From: Mucilaginibacter sabulilitoris
GTDB taxonomy: Bacteria; Bacteroidota; Bacteroidia; Sphingobacteriales; Sphingobacteriaceae
Direction: 5' to 3'
DNA: 64,000 nucleotides
Assembly (NCBI RefSeq): GCF_034262375.1
Contig: NZ_CP139558.1
Location: 3,782,001 to 3,846,000, forward strand
In this document: in pieces, positions 19,140-28,265 of the stretch
How the letters are laid out: each line of letters begins with the position of its first letter
Position numbering within the stretch: the first letter of the stretch is position 1
Notes under the pieces: generated by a model
The model's database searches: none
Seen by the model: only the letters and a program-made list of their open reading frames with translations
What the model was told of the DNA's origin: nothing
Position numbers and translations under genes: made by a program

Positions 19140-21893
19140 TTATTCGCTTCGTAGGCTCTTTACCGGATTAGCCAATGCTGCTTTAATAGATTGAAAACTG
19201 ATAGTTACAAACGCTATTACCAGCGCTATAATGCCGGCTGCCACAAATATCCACCAGTTCATATCGGTATGGAAAGCAAAATCAGCCAGCCATTCATGCA
19301 TCGACCATCTGGCTATCGGGATGGCTATTACAGCTGATATCAAAACTAACCGCAGGAAATCCTTTGATAACTCAAGTACAATTTGCCGCACACTTGCTCC
19401 CAGTACCTTTCGTACGCCAATTTCCTTAACCCGCTGGGTAATGGTAAACGCCGACAATCCGAATAGTCCCAAACATGCTATACATATAGCGATACACGAG
19501 AATATGGTAAAAAGGTTACCCTGCTGTTGTTCGCTGTTGTATAGTTGACGGAATTTATCATCCAAAAAGGTAAAATCAAAAGGAGTTTCAGGAAGATATT
19601 TATGCCAGGTGGCCTGTAGCGAACTTACTGCGGTTTGGATATTGCGACTATTTACTTTTATCGACATTACATGATAATTGTTGTTCGATGGCAATCGAAA
19701 TAACAGCGGAGTAATTGTCTGATGCAACGACTCGAAGTGAAAATCCTTAACAATGCCGATAACTTTGCCGCTAACATCTCCATACTTAATATCTTTACCG
19801 ATAGCGTTTTGCGGGATTTTCCAGCCCAGCGACCGTACCGCCGCCTCGTTCACAATAAAGTTATTGGTATCAGTTGAAAACGCTTTCGAGAAATTGCGTC
19901 CGGCGACCATTTTCATGCCATAAGTCGGGATAAAGCTGTAATCGGTACTGAGGGATTTCAGATCGCCTTGAATGGGTTTCATTACGCCATCTACCAAAAC
20001 CGACCCGCCTTGATAGTCGAGCAGGCGGTCTGATGGAATACGGGATGAGCGGCCAACATCTTTTATCGCGGTGTTTTTCAGCAACTCTGCTTTAAATGCA
20101 TCATATTGAGCATGTAGCTGTCCAACATACCCTATCGTTAGAACTGCGTCCTTATTGAAACCTAAATCGGCTTTTTGTATATATTGCAGCTGGCGGTACA
20201 CCACGGTTGTGGCTATTATGAGGATAATCGAAATAGAAAACTGCACAACAACCAGCACCTTGCGGAACGAGACCCCGCCTGAGCTGGTTTTTATGATGCC
20301 TTTCAAAACCTTCACCGGTAAAAACGATGACATAAAAATGGCCGGGTAAATACCACTGACGATGCCTATTATAAACGACAGCAACAAAACGGGCACTAAA
20401 ATTTGCCATTGCAGCAGGCTGTTAAACGCGAGATGGGTGTTTGCCAAATGGTTTATCATTGGCAGTAGAAATGTCGTTGCCGCCATGGCCAGCGCAAGCG
20501 CAAACCAGGTGATCATTACCGATTCGCTTAAAAATTGGCTAATGATCTCCTTTCGCTGTGCGCCGATAACCTTGCGGATACCAATTTCCTTTGCCCTCAA
20601 TACCGAACGTGCGGTGGATAGGTTCATGTAGTTGATGCAGGCTATCAGCAAAATAAACAATGCGATAGCCGAAAATATGTATACCCTTTTGATATCGCCG
20701 TTCACTTCAAACTCATCATCCAGGTGTGAGTGCAGGTGTATGTCGGCGAGCTTCTGAAAAGTAAGTTTGGTGCCATCGTGTGTTTTAGCGTTGCTGGCCG
20801 CGCCGCCAAGGTGTACGTATTTATCTAGGAAATCAGGCAATTGGCTTTCAATCCTGTCGGTATTATAGTCCTTGGGGAAAAGCAGGTAGGTAAAAAAGGC
20901 ATTACCGCCAAAGTCGTTCGCTAAATTGTTCGCGCCATACATTGCCGGATCTTTTAGGGTGCTGAACGACATCAGTATGTCGGGGTGCATGTGCGAGTTG
21001 GGAGGAAAAGCTTTGAACACACCGGTAACTTTAAAGTCGTGATTGATCTTACCCAGGAAAACGTTATCCAGCAACAGGCTTTTGCCGATCGGGTCGGTAT
21101 CGCCGAAATACTTATGCGCCATGGCTTCGCTCAGCATAATGCTGTAAGGCTCTTTCAGCGCATTATTTGGGGCGCCCTTAACCACAGGTACTGTGAAAAA
21201 GTCGAAGAAATTATCTTCGGCAAAGACGCTGTTCTGTTCGTTAAACAGCTTGCCATTATAGTGAAAGGCCGTGGTGCGGATAGGCAAAACCCGTGTTGTT
21301 TTTTTAATATCCGGAAATGCGCTTTGCAGTAAAGGCCCAAACGGCGGCGCAATCGCGCTTAAATGTAGGCTCTCCACATTTTTGCCAGCATAAAAAATGC
21401 GCGTCACCCGGCGGATATCCTTCGCATTGGCGTTAAATTTATCATAGCTGCGCTCGTTAATAATATAGCTTAAAATAAGCAAGCAGCAGGTTAACCCTAC
21501 GGTTAAACCAAATATGTTGATAAATGAAATAAACGGGTGCCTTTTGATGTTACGAAACGCACTCCTCAAATAGTTTTTTATCATGATCGTTCCATTTTCA
21601 GGGTAAGTGATTAATTTTCTTTTGTTTTGCCAGTTATAGTTTGAGGCAGCACCCTGTGTGATTTGATGGGATTCAACGGATTTAATCCGCACCATTAGTT
21701 TTGCAAAGTTGTGATCAGTATCCTCTTTGGACACTTGTTCGTTGGTTTTCCATTTTGCCAGCAATACCCGTAATACCGAAAACGCATCAGTATCATTGTT
21801 CAAGAAATTATCCAGTTCCTGTAATTCTTCAACAGTAGCTTCCCCGGCTAATTTTTTAACTGCCAGTTCCAATATCCTACCTTTAAGTTTCAT
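19140..21893 (-). CDS. FtsX/MacB-type ABC transporter permease with N-terminal prefix domain
   Basis: Large permease of 917 residues from the chosen start MKLKGRILELAVKKLAGEAT (21893); a longer frame to 22016 adds 41 residues without family character. Residues 1-100 form a soluble prefix (ELAVKKLAGEATVEELQELD) like the permease-prefix or FecR-type N-terminus. The classical start MIKNYLRSAFRNIKRHPF comes at residue 104. Then follow TM1, a periplasmic MacB_PCD domain, an FtsX block (ARSVLRAKEIGIRKVIGA), a second periplasmic domain and a last FtsX block (TQRVKEIGVRKVLGAS). No ATPase gene is adjacent. Such permeases are abundant in Bacteroidota; function is probably export or envelope stress. Confidence 0.9.
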   Translation of the reverse strand: MKLKGRILELAVKKLAGEATVEELQELDNFLNNDTDAFSVLRVLLAKWKTNEQVSKEDTDHNFAKLMVRIKSVESHQITQGAASNYNWQNKRKLITYPENGTIMIKNYLRSAFRNIKRHPFISFINIFGLTVGLTCCLLILSYIINERSYDKFNANAKDIRRVTRIFYAGKNVESLHLSAIAPPFGPLLQSAFPDIKKTTRVLPIRTTAFHYNGKLFNEQNSVFAEDNFFDFFTVPVVKGAPNNALKEPYSIMLSEAMAHKYFGDTDPIGKSLLLDNVFLGKINHDFKVTGVFKAFPPNSHMHPDILMSFSTLKDPAMYGANNLANDFGGNAFFTYLLFPKDYNTDRIESQLPDFLDKYVHLGGAASNAKTHDGTKLTFQKLADIHLHSHLDDEFEVNGDIKRVYIFSAIALFILLIACINYMNLSTARSVLRAKEIGIRKVIGAQRKEIISQFLSESVMITWFALALAMAATTFLLPMINHLANTHLAFNSLLQWQILVPVLLLSFIIGIVSGIYPAIFMSSFLPVKVLKGIIKTSSGGVSFRKVLVVVQFSISIILIIATTVVYRQLQYIQKADLGFNKDAVLTIGYVGQLHAQYDAFKAELLKNTAIKDVGRSSRIPSDRLLDYQGGSVLVDGVMKPIQGDLKSLSTDYSFIPTYGMKMVAGRNFSKAFSTDTNNFIVNEAAVRSLGWKIPQNAIGKDIKYGDVSGKVIGIVKDFHFESLHQTITPLLFRLPSNNNYHVMSIKVNSRNIQTAVSSLQATWHKYLPETPFDFTFLDDKFRQLYNSEQQQGNLFTIFSCIAICIACLGLFGLSAFTITQRVKEIGVRKVLGASVRQIVLELSKDFLRLVLISAVIAIPIARWSMHEWLADFAFHTDMNWWIFVAAGIIALVIAFVTISFQSIKAALANPVKSLRSE

Positions 21894-22166
21894 CTGAATA
21901 AATCGGGCTGATACATTTTTTATAAACGATACAGTAAATGTTGTCATCACATTTAAACTTCGTGCCAAATATGTAATGTATTTAAAATGAGTTGCTTGTA
22001 AATTAAAGATCGCCAATGCCGTACGAAAATGTTACAATCGGTGTGCGATTTTATCGATATTTAACCGGTCTTGAAATACCTGTACAGGTGATGCTTCCTA
22101 CAATAAACTGAAAGAAGCAATTTATTGATGAATTTATAATTGATTTTAGCTTGCTATTTTTACTAT

Positions 22167-22343
22167 GTGAATCCCGGACAACAGATACTATTCTTTTTTA
22201 GCGCTTTAGGGGCGTTCAACGGTTTCGTGATCAGCTTCTATCGGTTGTTCTTTAAAAAGACAAAGTCCTCGACCTCCTACTTTTGGGATTGTTACTTTTA
22301 GCACTTTCGCACGGGCTCGCGCCCTGATAATACGCTTATCAGT
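22167..22343 (+). pseudogene. Truncated, frameshifted 5' end of a 7TM-AraC regulator
   Basis: From a GTG at 22167 the frame reads VNPGQQILFFFSALGAFNGF and on to a stop at 22299. This opening is characteristic of membrane-AraC regulators of Bacteroidota. Near 22280 a one-base loss in a T-run would explain the break: the +1 frame continues LGLLLLALSHGLAP, matching the next helix of the family, then stops at about 22343. The HTH domain and the rest of the gene are absent, so it is a relic. It is distinct from the intact regulator at 16917. Confidence 0.6.
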
Positions 22344-22359
22344 TTCTCTGTTTAGAATG

Positions 22360-22569
22360 TTATCTTAGGAATAAGGTGAGTAATGCAGTGGTTATGCGGG
22401 AAATGTAAATTGTATTTATTTGCTTAAACCTTAGCTTCATCATTTGTGAAACAATAACCGATGGTTTTTCAATCTGATCATTGTCAAATAGATTGCGGAT
22501 TGAAACGCCGATAATGCTGACGAGGCAGATTAGCATTATGATATGTGTAAGTACAAATAGAGTTTCCAT
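22360..22569 (-). CDS. Possible small membrane protein (69 aa)
   Basis: The frame has one hydrophobic segment near the N-terminus (LFVLTHIIMLICLVSIIGVS) and a basic C-terminus. No family was recognised. It lies in a region of gene debris, with no clear promoter or ribosome binding site, so it may be a chance frame. Confidence 0.25.
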   Translation of the reverse strand: METLFVLTHIIMLICLVSIIGVSIRNLFDNDQIEKPSVIVSQMMKLRFKQINTIYISRITTALLTLFLR

Positions 22570-23040
22570 AGCTTTCAGTTTAATATGGCCTTAGTATTTA
22601 TTTGTCAGCATTGTGCTGCCTGAGGTATACCAAACTGATGCCAATAATTAAAATGCTTATTATGAGTTATTTGTATTGTGTATGGCTTTGTTTTTATCAT
22701 TTTATATCGCCATATGACCATAAACAAAACGAAATGAGGTGGCACTATTACCCACTATTGCATGGTTGGTAATTTCAAAATTTAACTTTCAAAGATAGCC
22801 TCTGTTTTTAACGGAACCGAAGCTGCTTTCCTGAGTGAGGTTATCTGTCCTTGATAATGTAAGCAACTCTTTATATCGTTTTCCCGAAAGTATTTTGACT
22901 GAATAAAGTAGCGGTTGAATTATGAAAATATTCCATATGGTTGAATTTTAGATTGTTATGTATTGGCATTTCCATTGCAAATACCTATGAGATATAATTA
23001 TTAAACACCGGTCTTGACAATAGGCCATTAAACACATTTT

Positions 23041-23796
23041 ATGAAAATAGTAGTAATAGGCGGAAGCGGGCTCATCGGAACGCAGCTCGTAGACAGGCTA
23101 AGTAAGCTTGGTCACGAAGTTATAGCTGCATCACCCGCGACAGGTGTAAATACATTGACCGGGGAGGGGCTTTTGGAGGCTCTTAATAGAACAGATGTTG
23201 TAGTTGACGTGGCCAACTCGCCTTCATTTGAGGATAAGGCAGTGATGAACTTCTTTGAAGTTTCAGGTCGCAATCTTTTCCAGGTGGAAAAAAAATGCAA
23301 AATTAAACACCATGTTGCCCTTTCTGTTGTTGGTACTGACCGCTTACAAGAAAGTGGCTACCTCCGGGCAAAGCAAACGCAAGAGAATTTAATTAAAGAT
23401 TCAGGTATTCTCTATTCAATTGTTCACTCCACGCAATTTTTTGAATTTCTTGGAGGCATCGCGGCTACTGCTACTGAAGGAGGTGTCGTTCGGCTCTCAT
23501 CTGCTAAAATCCAGCCCATTGCGTCCTCAGATGTGGCAGCTATGATGGCCGACGTTATTGTTGGATCACCACTTAATGACATAATAGAAATAGCGGGCCC
23601 TGATCAGTTTAGCCTTGCAGAAATCGTTCAGCTCTATTTGCAAAAGAACAACGATCCCAGAAAGGTAACAGTAGATAATCATGCACGTTATTATGGGGCA
23701 GAACTGACCGATCAAATGCTTCTTCCTGGGGGAAACGCACGAATAGGTAAGATCAATTTTGATACCTGGTACGTTAATCAACCCAAAAAGCCTTAA
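23041..23796 (+). CDS. NmrA-like SDR family NAD(P)-binding oxidoreductase
   Basis: A 251-residue cytoplasmic atypical short-chain dehydrogenase. The Rossmann motif GGSGLIGTQLV begins at residue 8. The segment HHVALSVVGTDRLQESGYLRAK follows the NmrA/atypical-SDR layout, with the Tyr and Lys of YLRAK in the position of the active-site pair. The C-terminal half resembles the substrate-binding region of NmrA-like sugar or quinone reductases (IIEIAGPDQFSLAEIV). Substrate unknown. It stands alone between debris regions. Confidence 0.88.
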   Translation: MKIVVIGGSGLIGTQLVDRLSKLGHEVIAASPATGVNTLTGEGLLEALNRTDVVVDVANSPSFEDKAVMNFFEVSGRNLFQVEKKCKIKHHVALSVVGTDRLQESGYLRAKQTQENLIKDSGILYSIVHSTQFFEFLGGIAATATEGGVVRLSSAKIQPIASSDVAAMMADVIVGSPLNDIIEIAGPDQFSLAEIVQLYLQKNNDPRKVTVDNHARYYGAELTDQMLLPGGNARIGKINFDTWYVNQPKKP

Positions 23797-24144
23797 TCGT
23801 CCCGCTGATATCAAAAGTTTGCTTGCCGTCCGTCGTAACGAAGATGACGGGTGTCAGTTCCTTGAGGATGTTGTAAGGGGCGTGCACTTTCCACCCGTTC
23901 GTGCCCGGGACAAACCCACGCCGGCACAGTGTCCCTGTGAAAACCGCTCATCAACGCGAGGAGCCGACGGGCGGCCGCATACTTCAATAGTGCAGATAAC
24001 GATGATTTTTCTTTTAATAAGAGCCGCCTGCAACACACTATCCTGGTGATTGTGTTGCTACAGGTTTTTAGCCCTGTATGTATTCCCCGAAAAGGATAGA
24101 TTGTTTACGTGGAAACGACTTCAGAGTTTTAAGCATAAAAAAAA
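23797..24144. other. Intergenic gap with a GC-rich, foreign-looking tract
   Basis: About 23811-24000 is visibly richer in G+C than its neighbours. It has open frames in more than one phase on the minus strand, none with a recognised product. The composition suggests a remnant of a transferred element. From 24000 on, the DNA is AT-rich again and holds nothing recognised. Confidence 0.4.
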
Positions 24145-24483
24145 CTACAAGCCCATTCGAATTTCAACTGATCCACCTAATTCAAAGATTGGGCAGCCTT
24201 TTGCAATTTCCCCGGCCTGGTCATAGTTTTCCGCCTTTATAACAACCATACCTCCTATAGAGTGTTTGATTTCTGCATAAGGCCCGTTAGTGACGCTTTC
24301 ACCTGGTTTCATTACGCTACCTTCCGCGTCCCAGCTCTTGTGCTTTTGTGCCAGCAACCCTTTTTCTGTCAATAAATCAAGCCAGTCTTTCCAATGTTTT
24401 ACGTTTTTTTCTAATTCGTACTCTGCTGGCTGAATTTCTTTGGCCTTGAAATCCCGACGAAATATAAATAAGAACTCCTTCAT
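24145..24483 (-). CDS. YCII-family protein (112 aa)
   Basis: A small alpha/beta protein of the YCII (DGPF-type) family. The start MKEFLFIFRRDF, the middle GPYAEIKHSIGGMVVIKAENYDQAGEIAKGCP (two motifs) and the C-terminal LGGSVEIRM strand match the fold. In other bacteria such proteins often accompany ECF sigma factors; the biochemical role is unclear. A paralogue lies at 28348. It is 44 bases downstream of the LigD-polymerase gene in the same orientation (LigD stop at 24527). Confidence 0.88.
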   Translation of the reverse strand: MKEFLFIFRRDFKAKEIQPAEYELEKNVKHWKDWLDLLTEKGLLAQKHKSWDAEGSVMKPGESVTNGPYAEIKHSIGGMVVIKAENYDQAGEIAKGCPIFELGGSVEIRMGL

Positions 24484-24526
24484 TTTTTCCTTTTTGATTA
24501 AATAAACATTAGCTGACTACCGAATT

Positions 24527-25576
24527 TTACCCAAAGGTTCGTTGGGCCTTTTTGATGACCACACCTAAATTTATTCCGTGCCCCAAAACACCTTTGAACA
24601 GATCTCCGGTTTCCTTCAGCCGGTCGATAGAATTGAGAATAGTAAAGTCGCGCATTTTTAAGCCTGGTTTTAACTCATCCCAATGTACTGGCATAGAAAC
24701 TGTAGCACCCGGTTTTGGCCTTAGCGAATACGGCGCGACTATTGTCGCCTCTTCCCGATTTTGCAAAAAGTCAAGATAAATTTTTCCGTGGCGCGAACTT
24801 GTCACTCTTTCCAGCGTAGTAATATCCGGCAGTTCCTTTTGAACCTGCTTTGCTATTATCCTGGCAAACATTTGGGATTGATCGAAAAAATATTTGGCGC
24901 CGAGCGGTACAAAAATATGAATTCCCGTAGAACCTGACATTTTTGGAAACGACGGCACGTCCAGCGCATCAAGCACCTTCTTTATTGTTTGTGCGACCTG
25001 CATTACCTGGTCTAAAGTATTTCTATCATCCGGATCAAGATCAATTACACAATAATCAGGGCGATCCTGTGAATTTATCCGGCTAAACCAGGGATTCATC
25101 TCAACGCAGCCTTGTCCGGCCATCCACAGCAGGCTCTCCATATCGCTTCCCACAAAGTATTGCAGTCTCTTCCCTCCAATGGTATCGTGTGTCAACATTC
25201 TGGCCCACTCCGGGGCCTTGCCTGTTACATCTTTTTGATAAAAATGTGGCCCCATTATACCCTCAGGGAAACGGTTTAGAGACATTGGCCTGTCTTTTAG
25301 ATAAGGCAAAATGAAATCAGCGATTCGGAAATAAAAATTAACCATATCGCGCTTGGTTATACCTTCATAAGGCCAAAAAAATTTATTTAGATGCGTAAAG
25401 GTTAACTTATGGCCGTCAAAATTTATATCGGCTGTCTCTTTGCTATCCTTGGGTATTGGCATTCCCACTGGTGAACTATCTGCAATAGCGGGCGATGCCG
25501 TCTTTGCAATATGCTTCATCGTGTTAGCCGGGCCGTTACCTGTTGTTGCTTCCTGTGCGCTTTTATCGATTCGCAT
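24527..25576 (-). CDS. Stand-alone LigD polymerase domain (archaeo-eukaryotic primase type)
   Basis: Polymerase/primase module of the bacterial NHEJ enzyme LigD, 349 residues from the start MRIDKSAQEAT (25576); an upstream ATG at 25678 adds 34 hydrophobic residues unlike the family. The first 60 residues look like a linker. The domain begins near LTFTHLNKFFWPYEGITKRD. Metal-binding acidic residues lie in CVIDLDPDDR; SGSTGIHIFVPL and HGKIYLDFLQN supply the nucleotide-binding and third acidic motifs. Ligase and phosphoesterase domains are absent, and no Ku gene is in the window. It may be a separated or truncated LigD, or a genuine stand-alone prim-pol. Confidence 0.9.
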   Translation of the reverse strand: MRIDKSAQEATTGNGPANTMKHIAKTASPAIADSSPVGMPIPKDSKETADINFDGHKLTFTHLNKFFWPYEGITKRDMVNFYFRIADFILPYLKDRPMSLNRFPEGIMGPHFYQKDVTGKAPEWARMLTHDTIGGKRLQYFVGSDMESLLWMAGQGCVEMNPWFSRINSQDRPDYCVIDLDPDDRNTLDQVMQVAQTIKKVLDALDVPSFPKMSGSTGIHIFVPLGAKYFFDQSQMFARIIAKQVQKELPDITTLERVTSSRHGKIYLDFLQNREEATIVAPYSLRPKPGATVSMPVHWDELKPGLKMRDFTILNSIDRLKETGDLFKGVLGHGINLGVVIKKAQRTFG

Positions 25577-25804
25577 GTCGAGAATAAATTCAAATATAAA
25601 TGACAATTTAAAGGCGATAGAAAATGAACAAATAAGGGTCCTTAACGCCTTCAGATGCTCTTTCTTTTCTCGGATCAATGATCTCCCACACCCGATTTAT
25701 CTTTTGTTTTTCCTGCATAGCAACCGTTAGACGGGTTTGCAGAGAAAACTTTGGCGTATTTTACTTTTATAAAGAAATAAAATATTTTTCCGCGTGTAAC
25801 GAGA

Positions 25805-26257
25805 TCAACCGAACTGGCCGACTTTGTACGTTCCCGGTTCGGTAGGGAAAGCAAGGTTGAAGCGATTCCATGAATTGATCGCTGTAACTGCAAGTGTCAA
25901 GTCAACCAACTCTGCATCGGTGAATAACGGTTTAACCTTTTCGTAAACCGCGTCGGGAACCTCACACCTAGTAACTGCCTCCGCCCAGGCCAGTGCAGCA
26001 CGCTCACGGTTGGTGTAGTATGGAGTTTCACGCCATGCACTAAGTCCATATAGCCGCTGCTCAGTTTCACCATCGGCACGAGCATCTTTAGAATGCATAT
26101 CTAAACAATATGCACAGCCGTTAATTTGAGATATTCTAAAATCTACCAGCTCAAGCAGCCGTTTTTCAACAGATGATGTCTTAAGATAATTTCCAATGTT
26201 AAAAAGCGTTTTCATCGCATTTGGCCCTTTGATATAGGCGTTGATTCTTGTTTCCAT
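25805..26257 (-). CDS. Carboxymuconolactone decarboxylase / AhpD-like protein
   Basis: A 150-residue protein of the AhpD-like alkylhydroperoxidase superfamily. The start METRINAYIKG (26257) was chosen over an upstream ATG that adds a basic non-family tail. The redox motif INGCAYCLDMHSKDAR (CxxC followed by His) sits near residue 50, and the helical C-terminus (NSWNRFNLAFPTEPG) fits the family. It probably acts as a thiol peroxidase-like enzyme. It is 76 bases downstream of the unrecognised gene at 26334, possibly in one operon. Confidence 0.9.
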   Translation of the reverse strand: METRINAYIKGPNAMKTLFNIGNYLKTSSVEKRLLELVDFRISQINGCAYCLDMHSKDARADGETEQRLYGLSAWRETPYYTNRERAALAWAEAVTRCEVPDAVYEKVKPLFTDAELVDLTLAVTAINSWNRFNLAFPTEPGTYKVGQFG

Positions 26258-26333
26258 TTCTAATGATGTTTTATGTTTACAATTAAAAGCCGCTCTCGCT
26301 TTAATTAGAGCCAGTCTCATCCTTTTTTAATTC

Positions 26334-27344
26334 TTAGTCTTCATACAGTTGGATAGATCCTGGTTTTTGAAGATCATCGATCCACCGTTGAATATATTCA
26401 GTCAGATCCGTTAGCTGAGGGCATGCCTTTAATTCTCCGAAAGAAGCATACACAATAAGGCCCAGTAAGATGCAGTGTGTGATATCAAGCTGCATTAACA
26501 GACCAATGCTGAAGCCTGTGCTATAGTTACGCCTGGCATCCGGGGACATTTCGATCCCTGGATCGACTTGCTTTCGCGATATGATAAATTGCTCTTGCTC
26601 TGAAAAAAGTAATACATCATTTCCTGACCATATCAAAAGTTGGGCTACTTTCATAGTTCTAAACAAGGAGATATACTTCTTTTTCAGATCAGACGGAGTC
26701 TCTTCCTCAAAGGATGAATTCTTTTTCACGCCATTCAATACCATCCATAATCTCAATGCTTCGTTATCGTCCAGCGCGAGCGTGACTTTTCCATAATTCG
26801 AAAAGGCACTGATAATATCAACCGCTTCGTCCACCTCAAATGAGAGTTTTTTTGACGAATCACCGAGGTAAAAAATGAATTCCAGGTCTTTTCTGCCAAG
26901 CGGTTTAATAACATCCGTAAGCAATCCATTCCATAACAGAGAAGCTCCGGTCATGTTTGCCCAGTCGTCAAATGCCACTGTACTGCAATTGCGGAAAAGG
27001 GAACGGAGTTCTTCTATAACAGCATCGTCTTTAAAAAAAGCCCATACATATCGCTCAATTTCTCCAGAAGGAAGCGCGACATTAAGTTTTGATAGTGCCT
27101 CAAAGTCATGCAGTGTATTCGTTGTTATACTGCGAATTCCAAGAATATTGGCAATTTCCGGTAGCCGTGACGCTTTTAGGCCTAATACACCTAACAATGA
27201 ATCGGTTGTGCCGGCATTTGATTCATCGTCACTCTGTAAACGACTTATACACAGGCTTCCTGCAACTTTAACGTCGTTTATTGCTCCTAACAGATCCCTT
27301 AATATCGGATCAGCGTTTTTTACTTCCATATTAAATGTTATCAT
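26334..27344 (-). CDS. Unrecognised cytoplasmic protein (336 aa)
   Basis: I do not recognise this protein. The start MITFNMEVKNADP was chosen; an ATG eight codons upstream is an alternative. It has no signal peptide and only one weakly hydrophobic stretch near the C-terminus (LDITHCILLGLIVYASFG). Amino-acid composition is normal for a soluble alpha/beta protein, and the frame is far more protein-like than the Ser-rich antisense frame that overlaps it. It precedes the AhpD-like gene in the same orientation. Confidence 0.75.
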   Translation of the reverse strand: MITFNMEVKNADPILRDLLGAINDVKVAGSLCISRLQSDDESNAGTTDSLLGVLGLKASRLPEIANILGIRSITTNTLHDFEALSKLNVALPSGEIERYVWAFFKDDAVIEELRSLFRNCSTVAFDDWANMTGASLLWNGLLTDVIKPLGRKDLEFIFYLGDSSKKLSFEVDEAVDIISAFSNYGKVTLALDDNEALRLWMVLNGVKKNSSFEEETPSDLKKKYISLFRTMKVAQLLIWSGNDVLLFSEQEQFIISRKQVDPGIEMSPDARRNYSTGFSIGLLMQLDITHCILLGLIVYASFGELKACPQLTDLTEYIQRWIDDLQKPGSIQLYED

Positions 27345-27631
27345 TTTTATATTTTTTAAGTTTAACAAAGCGTCCCATCAGATATATTCAGAAGGTGGAA
27401 TTAAAGATAATATTATTTCCCCGCTCCAGCTCAAGCGGCAGGGCTTCCTCCTAAAGTCCCCGGCTATGCAATTATTGACCCGGAGATATTCGGCTATCTC
27501 AGACGAGAAACATGGTATAAAGTCACCGGAATGACGCCGGGAACGCACAGAATGTAATCTTTCGTCTCGTACAGATCAGAAATTCTGATGCCTTATATGC
27601 TTTACTTACATGCATTTACCACTGTTATTTA
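27345..27631. other. Gap with an orphan coding-like tail (27411-27557, plus strand)
   Basis: On the plus strand a 48-codon stretch without a start codon begins after a stop and ends at 27557. It reads in part GLPPKVPGYAIIDPEIFGYL and closes TGMTPGTHRM. It looks like the 3' end of a lost gene, family unknown. The rest of the gap is featureless. Confidence 0.3.
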
Positions 27632-27892
27632 TTAAGTATTATCACCGTTTTTATGAAATGGCTGTTCTACCATTCTTAAAGCATCATCCATATATTCATC
27701 GCCCTCGCTTGAGCTTTCCTCGTTTGGGTGAAAATCATTTAAAGCTTCTTCGGATAACTGTTCTTTCTCTTTGTTGTTGGGGTCTGCGTGAACCCCAAAT
27801 AAAAAATTCATCATTGTTGTTGTGTTTTGTCTTTTAATTAACTTCTGGCTATCTGTATTTATCCAACTGTAAAATTGGTCCGATTCTGTCAT
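27632..27892 (-). CDS. Small acidic hypothetical protein (86 aa)
   Basis: A soluble, acidic, low-complexity C-terminal half (EESSSEGDEYMDDAL) follows a more ordinary N-terminus (MTESDQFYSWINTDSQKL). No family was recognised. It has its own gap on both sides. It may be a real small protein or a remnant. Confidence 0.4.
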   Translation of the reverse strand: MTESDQFYSWINTDSQKLIKRQNTTTMMNFLFGVHADPNNKEKEQLSEEALNDFHPNEESSSEGDEYMDDALRMVEQPFHKNGDNT

Positions 27893-28265
27893 GGTTGAAC
27901 GTATAAATATTTTATAACCATAGACGTTGTTTAGGGCTTTTATAGGATTGCAACGGTTGTGCCAATTGCTTAAATGTTTGATAACGTGATATTTGGTAAA
28001 TTATCGGGGTGGTGTATTATACTTTATATAGTGGATTGGCGATCATATGTACGAGATTCAGAGCCTTTTAATTGATGATTTCCTGTTCACAAAGTTTAGC
28101 GATAACCTAACATCAGACAGCAGTAAGCTGTAACGTCGTAATGTTCGATGAGTCATTGACTCTGGCGGTAACAGTCAGGAAAATAGCTCCTATTCAAAAC
28201 CTGTTCTGTTGGTTAGGAATGCTCCTTATTTCGTGGAGCTGCCGTCATAGCACTAAATATAGAGG
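27893..28265. other. Intergenic gap, nothing firm
   Basis: A 28-codon frame (28047-28133, MYEIQSLLIDDF onward) is present, but there is no support beyond an open frame. No terminator or promoter was recognised. Confidence 0.3.

Larger units (their letters stand above)
22017..23040. other. One-kilobase gap with gene debris
   Basis: Between the permease and the SDR gene there is no full-length gene. It holds the 5' end of a broken AraC-type regulator (22167-22343) and one weak small reverse frame (22360-22569). The remainder, about 22570-23040, is AT-rich and shows nothing recognisable. Confidence 0.5.

Noticed and set aside
20985..21332. A 115-codon plus-strand frame inside the permease
   Set aside because: Antisense shadow of a well-supported permease gene.
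23811..24038. Two overlapping minus-strand frames of 60-75 codons in the GC-rich tract
   Set aside because: Both frames are open because of base composition; neither gives a recognisable protein. Kept only as a composition anomaly.
26875..27534. A 219-codon plus-strand frame overlapping the unrecognised minus-strand gene
   Set aside because: It is Ser-rich with shadow-like composition, while the opposite frame is longer and looks like a normal protein.
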